Shown in pieces: positions 16,655 to 24,710 of a stretch of DNA of 32,368 bases. The DNA is from Elusimicrobia bacterium RIFOXYD2_FULL_34_15 (lineage in GTDB: Bacteria; Elusimicrobiota; UBA8919): positions 1 through 32,368 of the forward strand of contig MGVS01000040.1 in assembly GCA_001800605.1 (NCBI GenBank). The letters are read 5' to 3'. The position numbers and the translations under genes were made by a program. Every line of letters begins with the position of its first letter. Position 1 is the first letter of the stretch. The notes beneath the pieces are model-generated. The model searched no databases. It was not told the origin of the DNA and worked only from the letters and a program-made list of their open reading frames with translations.

Positions 16655-16670
16655 TTTTCTAACGGGGCTT
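16655..16670. repeat. Post-stop repeat end (TTCTAACGGGGCTT)
   Basis: The 16-nt sequence TTTTCTAACGGGGCTT is identical to 20487-20502 and close to the right end of the 1596-1716 element. It lies 7 nt beyond the protease stop codon. No matching left inverted repeat is seen before 16560, so this copy is partial. Confidence 0.65.
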
Positions 16671-16677
16671 TCTAAAA

Positions 16678-17412
16678 TTATTTGCCGAATATGCTCCAAA
16701 GTCCAAGTTTGTCGCCGTTACCGAGGGTTTGTTTTTTCAACTCACCTTCAGTAGCGTATCCGTACATGGTTAATTCTGATGTTTGTAGCCGATATAGGTC
16801 ACTTAATGACAATACGTGTCCGGCTTCATGAGTAGTAATATTCTGCGCATCAAAAGCAGCCGGATTTGCTATTCCCCATGGCAAATCAGTGTTAAAAGCC
16901 ATATCGAATTCAAGTATTATTTTTGTACGGGTGTTATAGATTATTTGAGTAATAGCTATTACATCCGAACCGAAAAGAGTGGTTAATGGTTGCCATGAAA
17001 CGGTATTAGAATTATCCCTTTCAAGATTGCCGCCGATTATAACTGCCGGTGGATTGAAAATCTCTTTGCTTGACCAATTATCCCATTCTTCAAATCCTTT
17101 TTCAACTACAGCAAAATAGGTTGATGAATTTATGCCGTAACTGACAGGTAAACTTGCCCATCGTAACCCTTTTGCTATAAGTTTATAGCTTGGATTATCT
17201 TCGCCGGCTGATACAGGCGGAGTATTATTTTTTGCCTTACGGAAAATAAATAGCATTTTCTCCAGCTCAGGCTCGCCTTTTACCGGGTGAATCATCACTT
17301 TTGTCCTTATGTCTTCATCATCACTCGGCTGTTCAGCAATGGCAATTTTACTACTACAAACAATTAAACAGGTTGTCAATAAGAAGAAAAACAACACAAA
17401 CAGCTTTTTCAT
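16678..17412 (-). CDS. Secreted matrixin-like zinc metalloprotease
   Basis: 244 aa with an N-terminal signal peptide (MKKLFVLFFFLLTTCLIVCSS, about 1-26, probably cut after AIA). The catalytic motif is H195-E-A-G-H199 with D205 as probable third zinc ligand (HEAGHVLSLSD), followed by a Met-turn-like LTMYGYATEG. The preceding region, with repeated Trp and a FEEWDNWS segment, fits M10-type pro/catalytic folds. It probably acts outside the cytoplasm. Its own promoter (17537-17565) and a terminator make it a single-gene unit. The leader is built of palindromic repeats that also supply the GGGAGGG Shine-Dalgarno. Confidence 0.82.
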   Translation of the reverse strand: MKKLFVLFFFLLTTCLIVCSSKIAIAEQPSDDEDIRTKVMIHPVKGEPELEKMLFIFRKAKNNTPPVSAGEDNPSYKLIAKGLRWASLPVSYGINSSTYFAVVEKGFEEWDNWSSKEIFNPPAVIIGGNLERDNSNTVSWQPLTTLFGSDVIAITQIIYNTRTKIILEFDMAFNTDLPWGIANPAAFDAQNITTHEAGHVLSLSDLYRLQTSELTMYGYATEGELKKQTLGNGDKLGLWSIFGK

Positions 17413-17513
17413 ATTTACCCTCCCGAAGGTTCGCTTAACTCTCTGCGAACCGTAGGCCTCGCCAGTGGTCCGTCTCCGCCAGTTGGCGGATGGCGGAAGT
17501 GGCGGGCTTGTTT
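17413..17513. repeat. Palindromic repeat cluster in the protease leader
   Basis: It holds a perfect hairpin GGTTCGC/GCGAACC (17428-17434 with 17445-17451), then TCCGCCA-GT-TGGCGGA (17475-17490). It shares CCTCCCG, GGCCTCGCCA and GTGGCGGGCTTG with the cluster at 25285-25381 in the same order. GC-rich in an AT-rich background. Confidence 0.75.
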
Positions 17514-17536
17514 TTACCTTGATGAGTATTTTCTAA

Positions 17537-17565
17537 ATTATATCAAATTTTTTTTATTTCAACAA
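17537..17565 (-). promoter_or_regulatory. Promoter for the protease gene
   Basis: On the minus strand: -35 TTGTTG, 17-nt spacer, -10 TATAAT. It is followed by ATACTCATCAA, a string also found just after the valS -10 box. The predicted leader is about 120 nt and passes through the palindrome cluster. Confidence 0.6.
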
Positions 17566-17566
17566 G

Positions 17567-18502
17567 TTAATATTTTGCAGTGTAACTACCGTTTGTTTTA
17601 TTTGAATCTTTTTTTGCTTTTGATTTTAGTTCTGTCAATTTCTCTATTATTAGAGGAAGTTGCGGAAATGGTTGTTTCTCGTTAGTTAGAATGCCTATAG
17701 AAATTGTCATGAAAGGATATTCTTTTAATTTATCATCAAAATCTCTTGCAATCATGAAGCCTCTTGTTACATCCACTTCATCGTAGTGCTCAACAATCGA
17801 TTCATCAAATTCTTTTGTAATATATTTAGAAATAGAATTTAGTTTGTCGGTGGTTGTTATTAAAATGAAATCGTCCCCCCCAAAGTGTCCGATAAAATCA
17901 TCGGGATTACCCATTTCATTTATAGCCATTTTTAAAATATTTGATATGAATAATAATACTTCATCACCTTTTTTATAACCGTATAAATTGTTGTATATTC
18001 TAAAATCATTAATGTCTAAATAGCAAAGTGCAAAACTACCCTTCATATCTATGCGATTGGTTAGTTCTCTTTCTATATAAAAATTTCCGGGAAGTTTTGT
18101 TAGCGGATTGTATCCTAACTTATCGCTATGCCTTGAAAGCAGCCGTTCTAAAATTATCTGCAATTCGGTGACGTTAAAGGGTTTTGTTAAAAAATCATCG
18201 GCGCCTATTTCGATGCCTTTTGTTATTTCATCAGGACCTATTTTATTGGATGTGTATAAGACTATAGGTAAATTTCGTGTTTTTGGATTTTCTCGTAGTT
18301 CACAGCATACTTCGTAACCGGACAGTTTGGGCATCATAATGTCAAGAAAAACAAGATCCGGCAATTCGGTTTCTATACTTTTTAATGCTTCTTCTCCGGA
18401 ATTTACCACGTTAACGGAATATCCATATGATGTAACAAAAAGCAATTCAAGATACTGAAGTGTGGTTTTATCATCGTCTACAATAAGGATTTTTTTCTTC
18501 AT
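17567..18502 (-). CDS. Response regulator with GGDEF-like output domain (GGDDF)
   Basis: 311 aa. The receiver domain (1-120) has the acidic pocket DDD (9-11), phospho-acceptor D54 (FLDIMMPK) and K107 (LTKPF). The GGDEF-type domain (about 130-300) starts at NPLTKLPGN, has the metal-site YLDINDF and KKGDEVL, but the signature reads GGDDF (208-212). This conservative change may leave diguanylate cyclase activity or turn the domain into a GTP/c-di-GMP-binding effector. The gene follows the GT2 gene after 32 nt and may regulate that glycosyltransferase. No cognate kinase is adjacent. Confidence 0.9.
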   Translation of the reverse strand: MKKKILIVDDDKTTLQYLELLFVTSYGYSVNVVNSGEEALKSIETELPDLVFLDIMMPKLSGYEVCCELRENPKTRNLPIVLYTSNKIGPDEITKGIEIGADDFLTKPFNVTELQIILERLLSRHSDKLGYNPLTKLPGNFYIERELTNRIDMKGSFALCYLDINDFRIYNNLYGYKKGDEVLLFISNILKMAINEMGNPDDFIGHFGGDDFILITTTDKLNSISKYITKEFDESIVEHYDEVDVTRGFMIARDFDDKLKEYPFMTISIGILTNEKQPFPQLPLIIEKLTELKSKAKKDSNKTNGSYTAKY

Positions 18503-18534
18503 ATTGTACTAAAAATGTATTAAGTATTTTATAA

Positions 18535-19998
18535 TTATCTTTGTTTGAAGAGCTGAGCAAATGATGATATCGCAAAATACATAAAGCCGCATTGAAATAA
18601 CAAAATAAGAGGTATTAGATAATATAAATGAGATTTAATAGTTAAAAATAATACAAAAGTAAAATATGTAGCCATTATAATCTCGGCATAAAAAACTATG
18701 GTCTTTCTTGATTTATAGTTTTTATTGTTAGGATCTTTCTGTTTTTGACCCTGGGATATACCATATTTAGGAGTTCTAACAAATTCACTGCTATGCCCCG
18801 CAATTCCTTCAAGAACGAATTTTGCATTGTTGATTGCAAGCCCTATTCCTGCAGACATTAAAAACGGAATATACTTAAAAGAATCCCAGGAACTAAATCC
18901 AAGTTCTTTTTGAGAAGTATAATAAAAATAGAAAATAGACAGTGTACCGAGTATAAATATTGGAAGATCTATTAAAAAAATTTTTGTATGAGGAGTATTT
19001 AATCTTACAAGTATTGCCGGAATTAATAATAGTGAAACAATTGTTAATAACGGATAACTTAAATTACTTGTTAAATGAATCATTGCTTCAAATTTAACTT
19101 TAAAAGATGTTTTACTTTTTAATATTTCGCTTATAAGTTTTTTAGCTACTTGAATAGTACCTTTTGCCCACCTACCTTGCTGCATTTTGAATGCGTTTAT
19201 ATCTATAGGTAGTTCTGCCGGTGCTACTACTTCGGGAACGAAAATGAATTGATAACCTTTAATTTGTGCTCTGTATGATAGGTCCATGTCTTCGGTTAAG
19301 GTATCACCCTGCCATCCGCCGGCGACTTCAATTGCTTTTTTTAACCAGATACCGGCGGTTCCATTAAAATTAAAAAATCTACCCGAACGGTTTCTTGCAG
19401 TTTGTTCTATCAAAAAGTGGCCGTCCAAAATTATAGCTTGTATTTTAGTTAATAATGAATATTTCCTATTAGTATGTCCCCATCTTGCCTGAACCATTGC
19501 TATATTATCATTTGAAAAATAGGGCAGTATTTTTTTAAGAAAGTCAGGTTTAGGAATAAAATCGGCATCAAAAATTGCAACAAATTTACCTTTGGATGTT
19601 TTTAATCCGTTCTGTAAAGCGCCGGCTTTGAAACCATTTCTGTTTATTCTGCGGATGTAAGTAATATTAAAATTTTCATTTTTATATTTATTTACTATTT
19701 CTTCTGCTATTTTCTGGGTTTCATCAGTAGAGTCATCAAGAACTTGTATTTCCAATTTGTCTTTGGGATAATCAAAATTCGTGACACTTTCAATTAGACG
19801 GGATACAACATTTAATTCGTTGTAAATAGGTAGTTGAACGGTTACTACGGGAAATGGATCGGATAGCGGTTTTGTCTCCGGTGTGTTTCTTTTGTATTTT
19901 TTATAAAGATAAATCAGAACATAACGGTGACTTCCAAATATGATGAGTCCTGTAAGAGATGCAAAATACAAAAAAAGAAGAATATTGTTAATAGTCAT
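18535..19998 (-). CDS. Cellulose-synthase-like family 2 glycosyltransferase
   Basis: 487 aa. TM1 (about 5-22) is followed by a cytoplasmic GT2 domain with the processive-enzyme residues: DDS (88-90), DAD (144-146), TED (235-237) and QQGRW (273-277). At least four more hydrophobic helices follow (about 305-360 and 440-485). It resembles the CslA/mannan-synthase-like branch that builds and exports a beta-linked polysaccharide. It lies 9 nt after the DksA/TraR gene with an AAGGAG Shine-Dalgarno, and is followed by a GGDDF response regulator, suggesting signal-controlled exopolysaccharide synthesis. The product is unknown. Confidence 0.88.
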   Translation of the reverse strand: MTINNILLFLYFASLTGLIIFGSHRYVLIYLYKKYKRNTPETKPLSDPFPVVTVQLPIYNELNVVSRLIESVTNFDYPKDKLEIQVLDDSTDETQKIAEEIVNKYKNENFNITYIRRINRNGFKAGALQNGLKTSKGKFVAIFDADFIPKPDFLKKILPYFSNDNIAMVQARWGHTNRKYSLLTKIQAIILDGHFLIEQTARNRSGRFFNFNGTAGIWLKKAIEVAGGWQGDTLTEDMDLSYRAQIKGYQFIFVPEVVAPAELPIDINAFKMQQGRWAKGTIQVAKKLISEILKSKTSFKVKFEAMIHLTSNLSYPLLTIVSLLLIPAILVRLNTPHTKIFLIDLPIFILGTLSIFYFYYTSQKELGFSSWDSFKYIPFLMSAGIGLAINNAKFVLEGIAGHSSEFVRTPKYGISQGQKQKDPNNKNYKSRKTIVFYAEIIMATYFTFVLFLTIKSHLYYLIPLILLFQCGFMYFAISSFAQLFKQR

Positions 19999-20007
19999 TT
20001 TTACTCC

Positions 20008-20352
20008 TTACTTCTTCTGCTCAAATTTAGGTTGGCACTGTATACAATAACGTGCATATGGCATTGCTTTAAGACGTTCAGTTGGGATTTTTGTTGAACA
20101 TCTTTCACAAATCCCATAATTGTCGTGTTCCATTTTATGCAAAGCAGATTCTATTGAATCAAGCATTACTTTTTCATTATCAGTGAGACCAAATATGAGT
20201 TCCTTTTCTTCACTATCGCCGGCTGCATCAATTTCGTCACCGACTATAGGTTCTTGCAAATCTTTCTGTTTTTTATGATCAACAGCTTTTAGCAGATCGT
20301 TTTTTCTTTCAGTAAGAGTTTTTTTCAATTCACTTAATTCTTTTGCATTCAT
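20008..20352 (-). CDS. DksA/TraR-family zinc-finger protein
   Basis: 114 aa from the ATG at 20352; the TTG at 20367 overlaps the GGAGG Shine-Dalgarno and is therefore not the start. N-terminal coiled-coil helices, a DxxDxA-type acidic motif (GDEIDAAGD) and a complete C4 zinc finger CERC...CIQC are present. Such proteins insert into the RNA polymerase secondary channel, with or without ppGpp, and reshape transcription in starvation. It follows the SpeA-type gene across a 148-bp gap holding a palindromic element and is followed closely by the GT2 gene. Confidence 0.9.
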   Translation of the reverse strand: MNAKELSELKKTLTERKNDLLKAVDHKKQKDLQEPIVGDEIDAAGDSEEKELIFGLTDNEKVMLDSIESALHKMEHDNYGICERCSTKIPTERLKAMPYARYCIQCQPKFEQKK

Positions 20353-20391
20353 AATATTATCCTCCAAGGTTTTGCCAAAAAGTCATTTATT

Positions 20392-20500
20392 CCGTTAGAG
20401 AGAGTTACCGGCAAAACCGATGGTAACCCTTGTTAAATAAACGTAGGTTTAATGCTAACGTTACATTAGACCGTTAAAGGATGAGGTTTTCTAACGGGGC
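20392..20500. repeat. 109-bp element with CCGTTAGA terminal inverted repeats
   Basis: CCGTTAGA (20392-20399) is the exact inverse of TCTAACGG (20490-20497). Inside is a GTTACC/GGTAAC hairpin. The right end abuts the stop codon of the decarboxylase gene, exactly as the 1596-1716 element abuts the gpsA stop. The interior sequence differs between the two copies, so only ends and position are conserved. Confidence 0.75.
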
Positions 20501-21955
20501 TTATTTAACAACTCTAATGGTTTTAAGCGCGTCATTTTCCTGTCCGCTGATTCTAATATCTTTTTGTGATAATTCAAGGAGATAATCGCAAATCTCCTGG
20601 GTAATTCTTTCCCCAGGTATAAGTATCGGAATTCCTGGCGGGTAAGGAGTTAAAGTTTGTGCGCTTATATGTCCCACCGATTTGCTTAATGATACTCTTT
20701 TGTATTCTCTGGATAAAAATACATCTCTCGGAATAAGTACCATCTCGGTTGTTAATGATGGTAAATTTAAATTCCAATTTTTTTGCTCACCGTGATATTT
20801 TTTTTCTATATCTTCAAGCGCATTTACTAATCTATCCACATCTGCTCTTGTGGAACCTATTCCCATAATTGCAATTAAATTGAATATATCTGCGCAATCA
20901 ATTTGAACATTATATTCTTCATTTAACAGATCTTCAATTTTTAATCCTGTTAGTCCGGTTTTTGTTACATTTATTGTAAGTTTTGTAACATCTAAATCAT
21001 AACCTCTTGACCGTATATCTTTTCTTGTAAAGCATGTAAAGGTTTTTAAACGGTTAATTTTTTTTCTGCCATATTCTGCTGCCTGAATAACCTGCCCTAA
21101 AAGCCGCTCTCCGTGTAAAACCGCCTGTCTTCTTGCAAGATCGATAGTTGATAGGATAAAATAATTCGGGCTTGTTGTCTGAAGCATTGAAACCACTTTT
21201 TTTACCCTGTTTATATCAATATTATCAGAATTAACATGTAGAACCGAGCCTTGAGACATAGCCGACAGAATTTTATGTATGGATTGAACCACCATATCTG
21301 CACCGGCTTCAACAGCAGAAATAGGAAAATCTCTATGAAATCTTAAATGCGGACCATGTGCCTCGTCTACTAGCAATAGTTTATTGTTTTCATGGCAGAT
21401 ATTTGCAATTTCCAAAAGATCGCTTGTTACTCCGTTATATGTAGGGCTTGTAAGGAAAACAGCTTTTGCTTCCGGGAATTTTTTTATAGTTTCTGCGATT
21501 TGGTCCGGTTCCGCATCAAGGATAACATCAAGATTTTGATCGATTTTAGGTTGAATCCATATCGGCCAAATACCTGCTAAAATTATACCGCCTAATACGG
21601 ATTTATGAATATTTCTTGAAAGAATAACAGAATCGCCCGGTTTACATGCGGAAAGAAACATCGCTTCATTACCTACGGAAGAACCATTAACTAGAAATAG
21701 CGAATGTTCAACCCTGTAAGCTTTAGCCATTAATTCTTGTGCTTGTTTTATACAACCGGTCGGATCATGCAGCGAATCAACTTCCGGAAAGACTGTTACG
21801 TCCATATAATAAACTTTTTTTCCGGTAAAATCTAGCAATTTTTTATCAATACTTCTGCCATTTTTATGGCCCGGAGTATGAAAAGAAACCATTCTCTTTT
21901 TTGCATGTTCAAGAACAGTTTCAAATATTGGTGCGTTTGATTGATTTTTTTTCAT
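20501..21955 (-). CDS. Fold-type I PLP decarboxylase (arginine/ornithine/lysine decarboxylase, SpeA-like)
   Basis: 484 aa, the size of the short Gram-positive-type (SpeA/YaaO) enzymes without a wing domain. Landmarks: FHTPGHKNG (25-33), the PLP-phosphate region NGSSVGNEAM, the D197-E-A-H200 pair that holds the cofactor, and PLP lysine K228 in SIHKILSAMSQ. The C-terminal domain ends with LTPYPPGIPILIPGE, typical of this group. The likely reaction is decarboxylation of arginine to agmatine (or lysine/ornithine) for polyamine synthesis; the substrate cannot be fixed by eye. It has its own strong promoter at 22015-22043. Confidence 0.9.
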   Translation of the reverse strand: MKKNQSNAPIFETVLEHAKKRMVSFHTPGHKNGRSIDKKLLDFTGKKVYYMDVTVFPEVDSLHDPTGCIKQAQELMAKAYRVEHSLFLVNGSSVGNEAMFLSACKPGDSVILSRNIHKSVLGGIILAGIWPIWIQPKIDQNLDVILDAEPDQIAETIKKFPEAKAVFLTSPTYNGVTSDLLEIANICHENNKLLLVDEAHGPHLRFHRDFPISAVEAGADMVVQSIHKILSAMSQGSVLHVNSDNIDINRVKKVVSMLQTTSPNYFILSTIDLARRQAVLHGERLLGQVIQAAEYGRKKINRLKTFTCFTRKDIRSRGYDLDVTKLTINVTKTGLTGLKIEDLLNEEYNVQIDCADIFNLIAIMGIGSTRADVDRLVNALEDIEKKYHGEQKNWNLNLPSLTTEMVLIPRDVFLSREYKRVSLSKSVGHISAQTLTPYPPGIPILIPGERITQEICDYLLELSQKDIRISGQENDALKTIRVVK

Positions 21956-22014
21956 TTTTATTTACATCAACAGGTTAACTTCCTAGTTGTTAATATCAAA
22001 AAAGATGAAATATA

Positions 22015-22043
22015 ACAATATAAAATTTTGAAATGCTTGTCAA
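22015..22043 (-). promoter_or_regulatory. Sigma70-type promoter for the decarboxylase gene
   Basis: On the minus strand: -35 TTGACA (22043-22038), 17-nt spacer, -10 TATTGT (22020-22015). The leader to the ATG at 21955 is about 50 nt. No Shine-Dalgarno close to the start is visible. Confidence 0.7.
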
Positions 22044-22060
22044 GATATTTTTTATTTATT

Positions 22061-22888
22061 TTAATTTTTTATTGTCTTATTCATGCTGCCGGTTCTATAA
22101 CCTTCTAAATCAAGCGTAATATATTTATAATGATATTTCTTTAAAATGTCAACCATTTTTTTATAAATATTATTTTTAAAAATTTCCTTAAATTGATTTT
22201 CATCTATTTCTATTCTAGCAGTATTTTCATAGTCGCGTAATCTTAGATTTTTTAGATGCAACTTTCTTAATTCATTTTCAGCTTTACCGATTTTTCCTAA
22301 TTTTTTAACCGTAATTTTGCTGCCATACGGAAATCTCGAGGCAAGGCATGGAGAAGCTTCTTTATTCCATGTCGGAAGATTAAATTTTTTTGATAAAATT
22401 CTTATATCATCTTTTGAAAGTTTTGTATCAAATAACGGATGTTTTATCCCCCATTTTTTTGCTGCTGCCATTCCGGGGCGGTAATCGTTTCTATCGGAAT
22501 AATTTGTTCCGTCGCAAACTGCGTCTATTTTGTTTTGTTTAGCCAGCTTTGTTAAATTACAAAAAAGTTCATCTTTACACCAAAAACATCTTTTTGGTGT
22601 ATTGCAGGCAAAATTCTTGTTTTTTAATTCATTGGTTTTTATAAAAATATTTTTAATTCCAAATTTGCTGATTATTTTTTTTGCAGTTATTAAATCATTT
22701 TTTGGATATGTTTCCGAAATAGCGGTAACAGCAAAGATATTTTTTTTACCAAGCGTATCCGCTGCAACTTTAAGTAAAAATGTTGAGTCGGTACCCCCGG
22801 AAAATGCAATTAAAATATTTTTATATTTTCTTAAGATATTCTGTAAATTTTTTAATTTATTCTTTAAATCTTTTTCCAATTTCTGCAA
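22061..22888 (-). CDS. larE: LarE-type ATP-dependent sulfur transferase
   Basis: 275 aa. The N-terminal PP-loop SGGTDSTF (30-37) is followed by the LarE features C101-x2-C104 (RCFWCKDELF), ASPC181LASRFPYG and the late GYRTGSMN. LarE adenylates P2CMN and inserts sulfur for the nickel-pincer cofactor. C181 matches the sacrificial-Cys position. With C101/C104 it makes the three-Cys set used by [4Fe-4S] LarE proteins such as that of Thermotoga. It starts with TTG at 22888 (GGAGG 5 nt upstream) and overlaps the flavin-reductase gene by 32 nt. No larB, larC or larA is in the window. Confidence 0.87.
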   Translation of the reverse strand: MQKLEKDLKNKLKNLQNILRKYKNILIAFSGGTDSTFLLKVAADTLGKKNIFAVTAISETYPKNDLITAKKIISKFGIKNIFIKTNELKNKNFACNTPKRCFWCKDELFCNLTKLAKQNKIDAVCDGTNYSDRNDYRPGMAAAKKWGIKHPLFDTKLSKDDIRILSKKFNLPTWNKEASPCLASRFPYGSKITVKKLGKIGKAENELRKLHLKNLRLRDYENTARIEIDENQFKEIFKNNIYKKMVDILKKYHYKYITLDLEGYRTGSMNKTIKN

Positions 22889-23399
22889 ACCAACCTCCGC
22901 CTAAATGATGAACCGTTTTTATTTTGTCGGTATTTATCGATTCATCAAAATATTTTTCTTCCACATCAGCATATACGACTTTAGAAATAAAAAACAAAAC
23001 ATCAGAATATCTATATTTTTTTACTACTTTACATTCCAGATGAGCAAAGCATTCTTTAATTTTTGGAGCTTTTACAATTTTGGAATTTATAGTTGTAAGC
23101 TTTGATGCTTTAAATTTGTTAATATTTTCTCCGGTATGGTTACCGCAATATAAAATACTACGCATTAGTTTTTTGTCAGGTATGTTCATAACAAATTCTT
23201 TTGATTCTTTTATTGATTTTTGAGAATACGCCTGATTTCCTACTGCGATTGCCACAAGTGGAGGTTCGGAGTTTACTACAGAAGTCCATGCAATTGTCAT
23301 AATATTAGGTTTGTTGTTTTTATTTATAGTTGTTATTAAAGCAATAGGCCCATGATTTATTAATCTATAAGCGATTTCCGGCTTAATTTTCTTTAACAT
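22857..23399 (-). CDS. Flavin reductase-like FMN-binding protein
   Basis: 180 aa, split-barrel flavin reductase fold. Visible are ITTINKNNKPNIMTIAWTSVVNSEPPLVAIAV (written in segments in the family as the FMN-phosphate strand), the S-Q-K-S-I-K-E helix, and a FVMNIPDKKL stretch followed by G-x-H-T-G-E-N. Members bind FMN non-covalently and reduce it with NAD(P)H, or act as small redox proteins. The start sits directly after a GTAACGGG microrepeat that also encodes the end of rdgB. Coupling with larE by overlap suggests a shared redox or cofactor role, which is inference. Confidence 0.82.
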   Translation of the reverse strand: MLKKIKPEIAYRLINHGPIALITTINKNNKPNIMTIAWTSVVNSEPPLVAIAVGNQAYSQKSIKESKEFVMNIPDKKLMRSILYCGNHTGENINKFKASKLTTINSKIVKAPKIKECFAHLECKVVKKYRYSDVLFFISKVVYADVEEKYFDESINTDKIKTVHHLGGGWFAEIGKRFKE

Positions 23400-23402
23400 T
23401 TA

Positions 23403-23432
23403 CTCGTTACTCATTACCCGTTACCCGTTACG
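23403..23432. repeat. GTAACGGGTAATGAGTAA microrepeat at the rdgB/flavin-reductase junction
   Basis: On the minus strand an iterated GTAAYGRG unit runs through the last codons and stop of rdgB into the 14-nt gap. An opposite-orientation copy occurs at 28428-28458. Confidence 0.7.
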
Positions 23433-24016
23433 GTCTTTAAAAGTTTCTTTGCCTTCTTAAATGCTTTTGCTCTATGGCTTATTTTATTTTTTTCTTTGGT
23501 TGTTAATTGTGCAAAAGTTTTTTTAAGTTTTGGATAATAAAAAACCGGATCGTACCCGAAACCATTTGTGCCTTTTGGTTCGTTTGTTATATAACCATAA
23601 ACAGAACCTTCCGTTGTTTTTATTGAACCATCTTCAAAAGCAATTGCAACTACTGTTGTAAATTTTGCTTTTCTTTTCTTATAAGGAACATTTTTTAAAA
23701 GTTTCAATAATTTTTTATTATTATCTTCATATCTGCAACCTTCACCCGCAAATCTTGCCGAGTACACTCCGGGTTCACCGTTTAAAAAATCAACTTCGAG
23801 ACCGCTGTCATCGGCAATAGAAGTAATTTTTGCAATTTCAAATATCTCTTTTGCTTTTTTTATTGCATTTTCTTCTAATGTTTTGCCGTCTTCAATTATT
23901 TCCGGGAAATTTTTGAGAGTAAGAATTTCAAAACAATTACCGAGTATTTTGTTGATTTCTTTGATTTTGTCTTTATTTTTAGTAGCTAAAACAATTTTAT
24001 TTTTTTTTAATGACAT
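23414..24016 (-). CDS. rdgB: XTP/dITP diphosphatase (non-canonical purine NTP pyrophosphatase)
   Basis: 200 aa, HAM1 family. The N-terminal IVLATKNKDKIKEI binds triphosphate; ADDSGLEVD holds the catalytic Asp residues; GVYSARFAG and the later GTNGFGYDPVF and ISHRAKAF motifs complete the family pattern. It removes ITP, dITP and XTP from nucleotide pools. It overlaps rph by 20 nt, the common rph-rdgB pairing. The final residues TVTGNG and the stop codon fall inside a dispersed microrepeat, so the native C-terminus has been altered by it. Confidence 0.95.
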   Translation of the reverse strand: MSLKKNKIVLATKNKDKIKEINKILGNCFEILTLKNFPEIIEDGKTLEENAIKKAKEIFEIAKITSIADDSGLEVDFLNGEPGVYSARFAGEGCRYEDNNKKLLKLLKNVPYKKRKAKFTTVVAIAFEDGSIKTTEGSVYGYITNEPKGTNGFGYDPVFYYPKLKKTFAQLTTKEKNKISHRAKAFKKAKKLLKTVTGNG

Positions 24017-24710
24017 TTTTTTGCATTTCTATTATTTCAAAAATACCTTTTTTTGCCAGCTTGAGCATTTTATCAAGGTCTTTTTGCGAAAAAGTCGCTT
24101 CTTCACCTGTCCCTTGAATTTCAACAAATCTACCTGTATCTGTCATAACGACATTCATATCAACCGACGCTTTATTATCTTCATGCGCACATAAATCTAA
24201 AAGTATCTCATCTTTATAAATTCCCACGGAAATTGCCGCTATATAATTTTTTATTGGAATTTTGTCAATGCTTCCCTCATTTTTCATTTTGTTTAATGCG
24301 TCGTAAAGAGTAATAAACGCACCATTTATAGATGTCGTTCTGGTTCCACCATCTGCCTGAATGACGTCACAATCTATTAAAATTGAACGTTCTCCAAGCG
24401 CTGGCAGATCTACTATTGATCTAAGCGACCTACCAATCAATCTTTGTATTTCCTGTGTTCTTCCGGAATTAATAGATCTTTGTCGTGAATTTCTTTGGGT
24501 GCCGGCTCTTGGCAAAAAAGCGTATTCTGAAGTAACCCAGCCGGTGCCGCTATCTTTTAAATGATTGGGAACGGAGTTTTGTATTGTTGCTGCACACAAA
24601 ACTTTTGTGTTTCCGCATTGTATTAAGCAGGACGCATCTGCATATTTTTGATAATTACGGACAATCTTAATTTTTCTTATTTCATCAAATTTTCTTTCAT
24701 CTATTCTCAT
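23997..24710 (-). CDS. rph: Ribonuclease PH
   Basis: 237 aa, full length. Landmarks: NTKVLCAATI, GWVTSEYAFLPRAGTQRNSR, GRTQEIQRLIGRSLR and CDVIQADGGTRTTSINGAF, with the phosphate-binding Arg/Thr region intact; the C-terminus has VVMTDTGRFVEIQGTGEEATFS. It trims tRNA 3' ends phosphorolytically. It starts with an ATGA overlap on the upstream lipoprotein gene and overlaps rdgB downstream, so these genes are translated from one message. Confidence 0.96.
   Translation of the reverse strand: MRIDERKFDEIRKIKIVRNYQKYADASCLIQCGNTKVLCAATIQNSVPNHLKDSGTGWVTSEYAFLPRAGTQRNSRQRSINSGRTQEIQRLIGRSLRSIVDLPALGERSILIDCDVIQADGGTRTTSINGAFITLYDALNKMKNEGSIDKIPIKNYIAAISVGIYKDEILLDLCAHEDNKASVDMNVVMTDTGRFVEIQGTGEEATFSQKDLDKMLKLAKKGIFEIIEMQKNVIKKK

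Noticed and set aside
23403-23432. CRISPR-like array from the GTAACGGG iterations
   Set aside because: Units are only about 10 bp, contiguous and without spacers. No cas genes are present.
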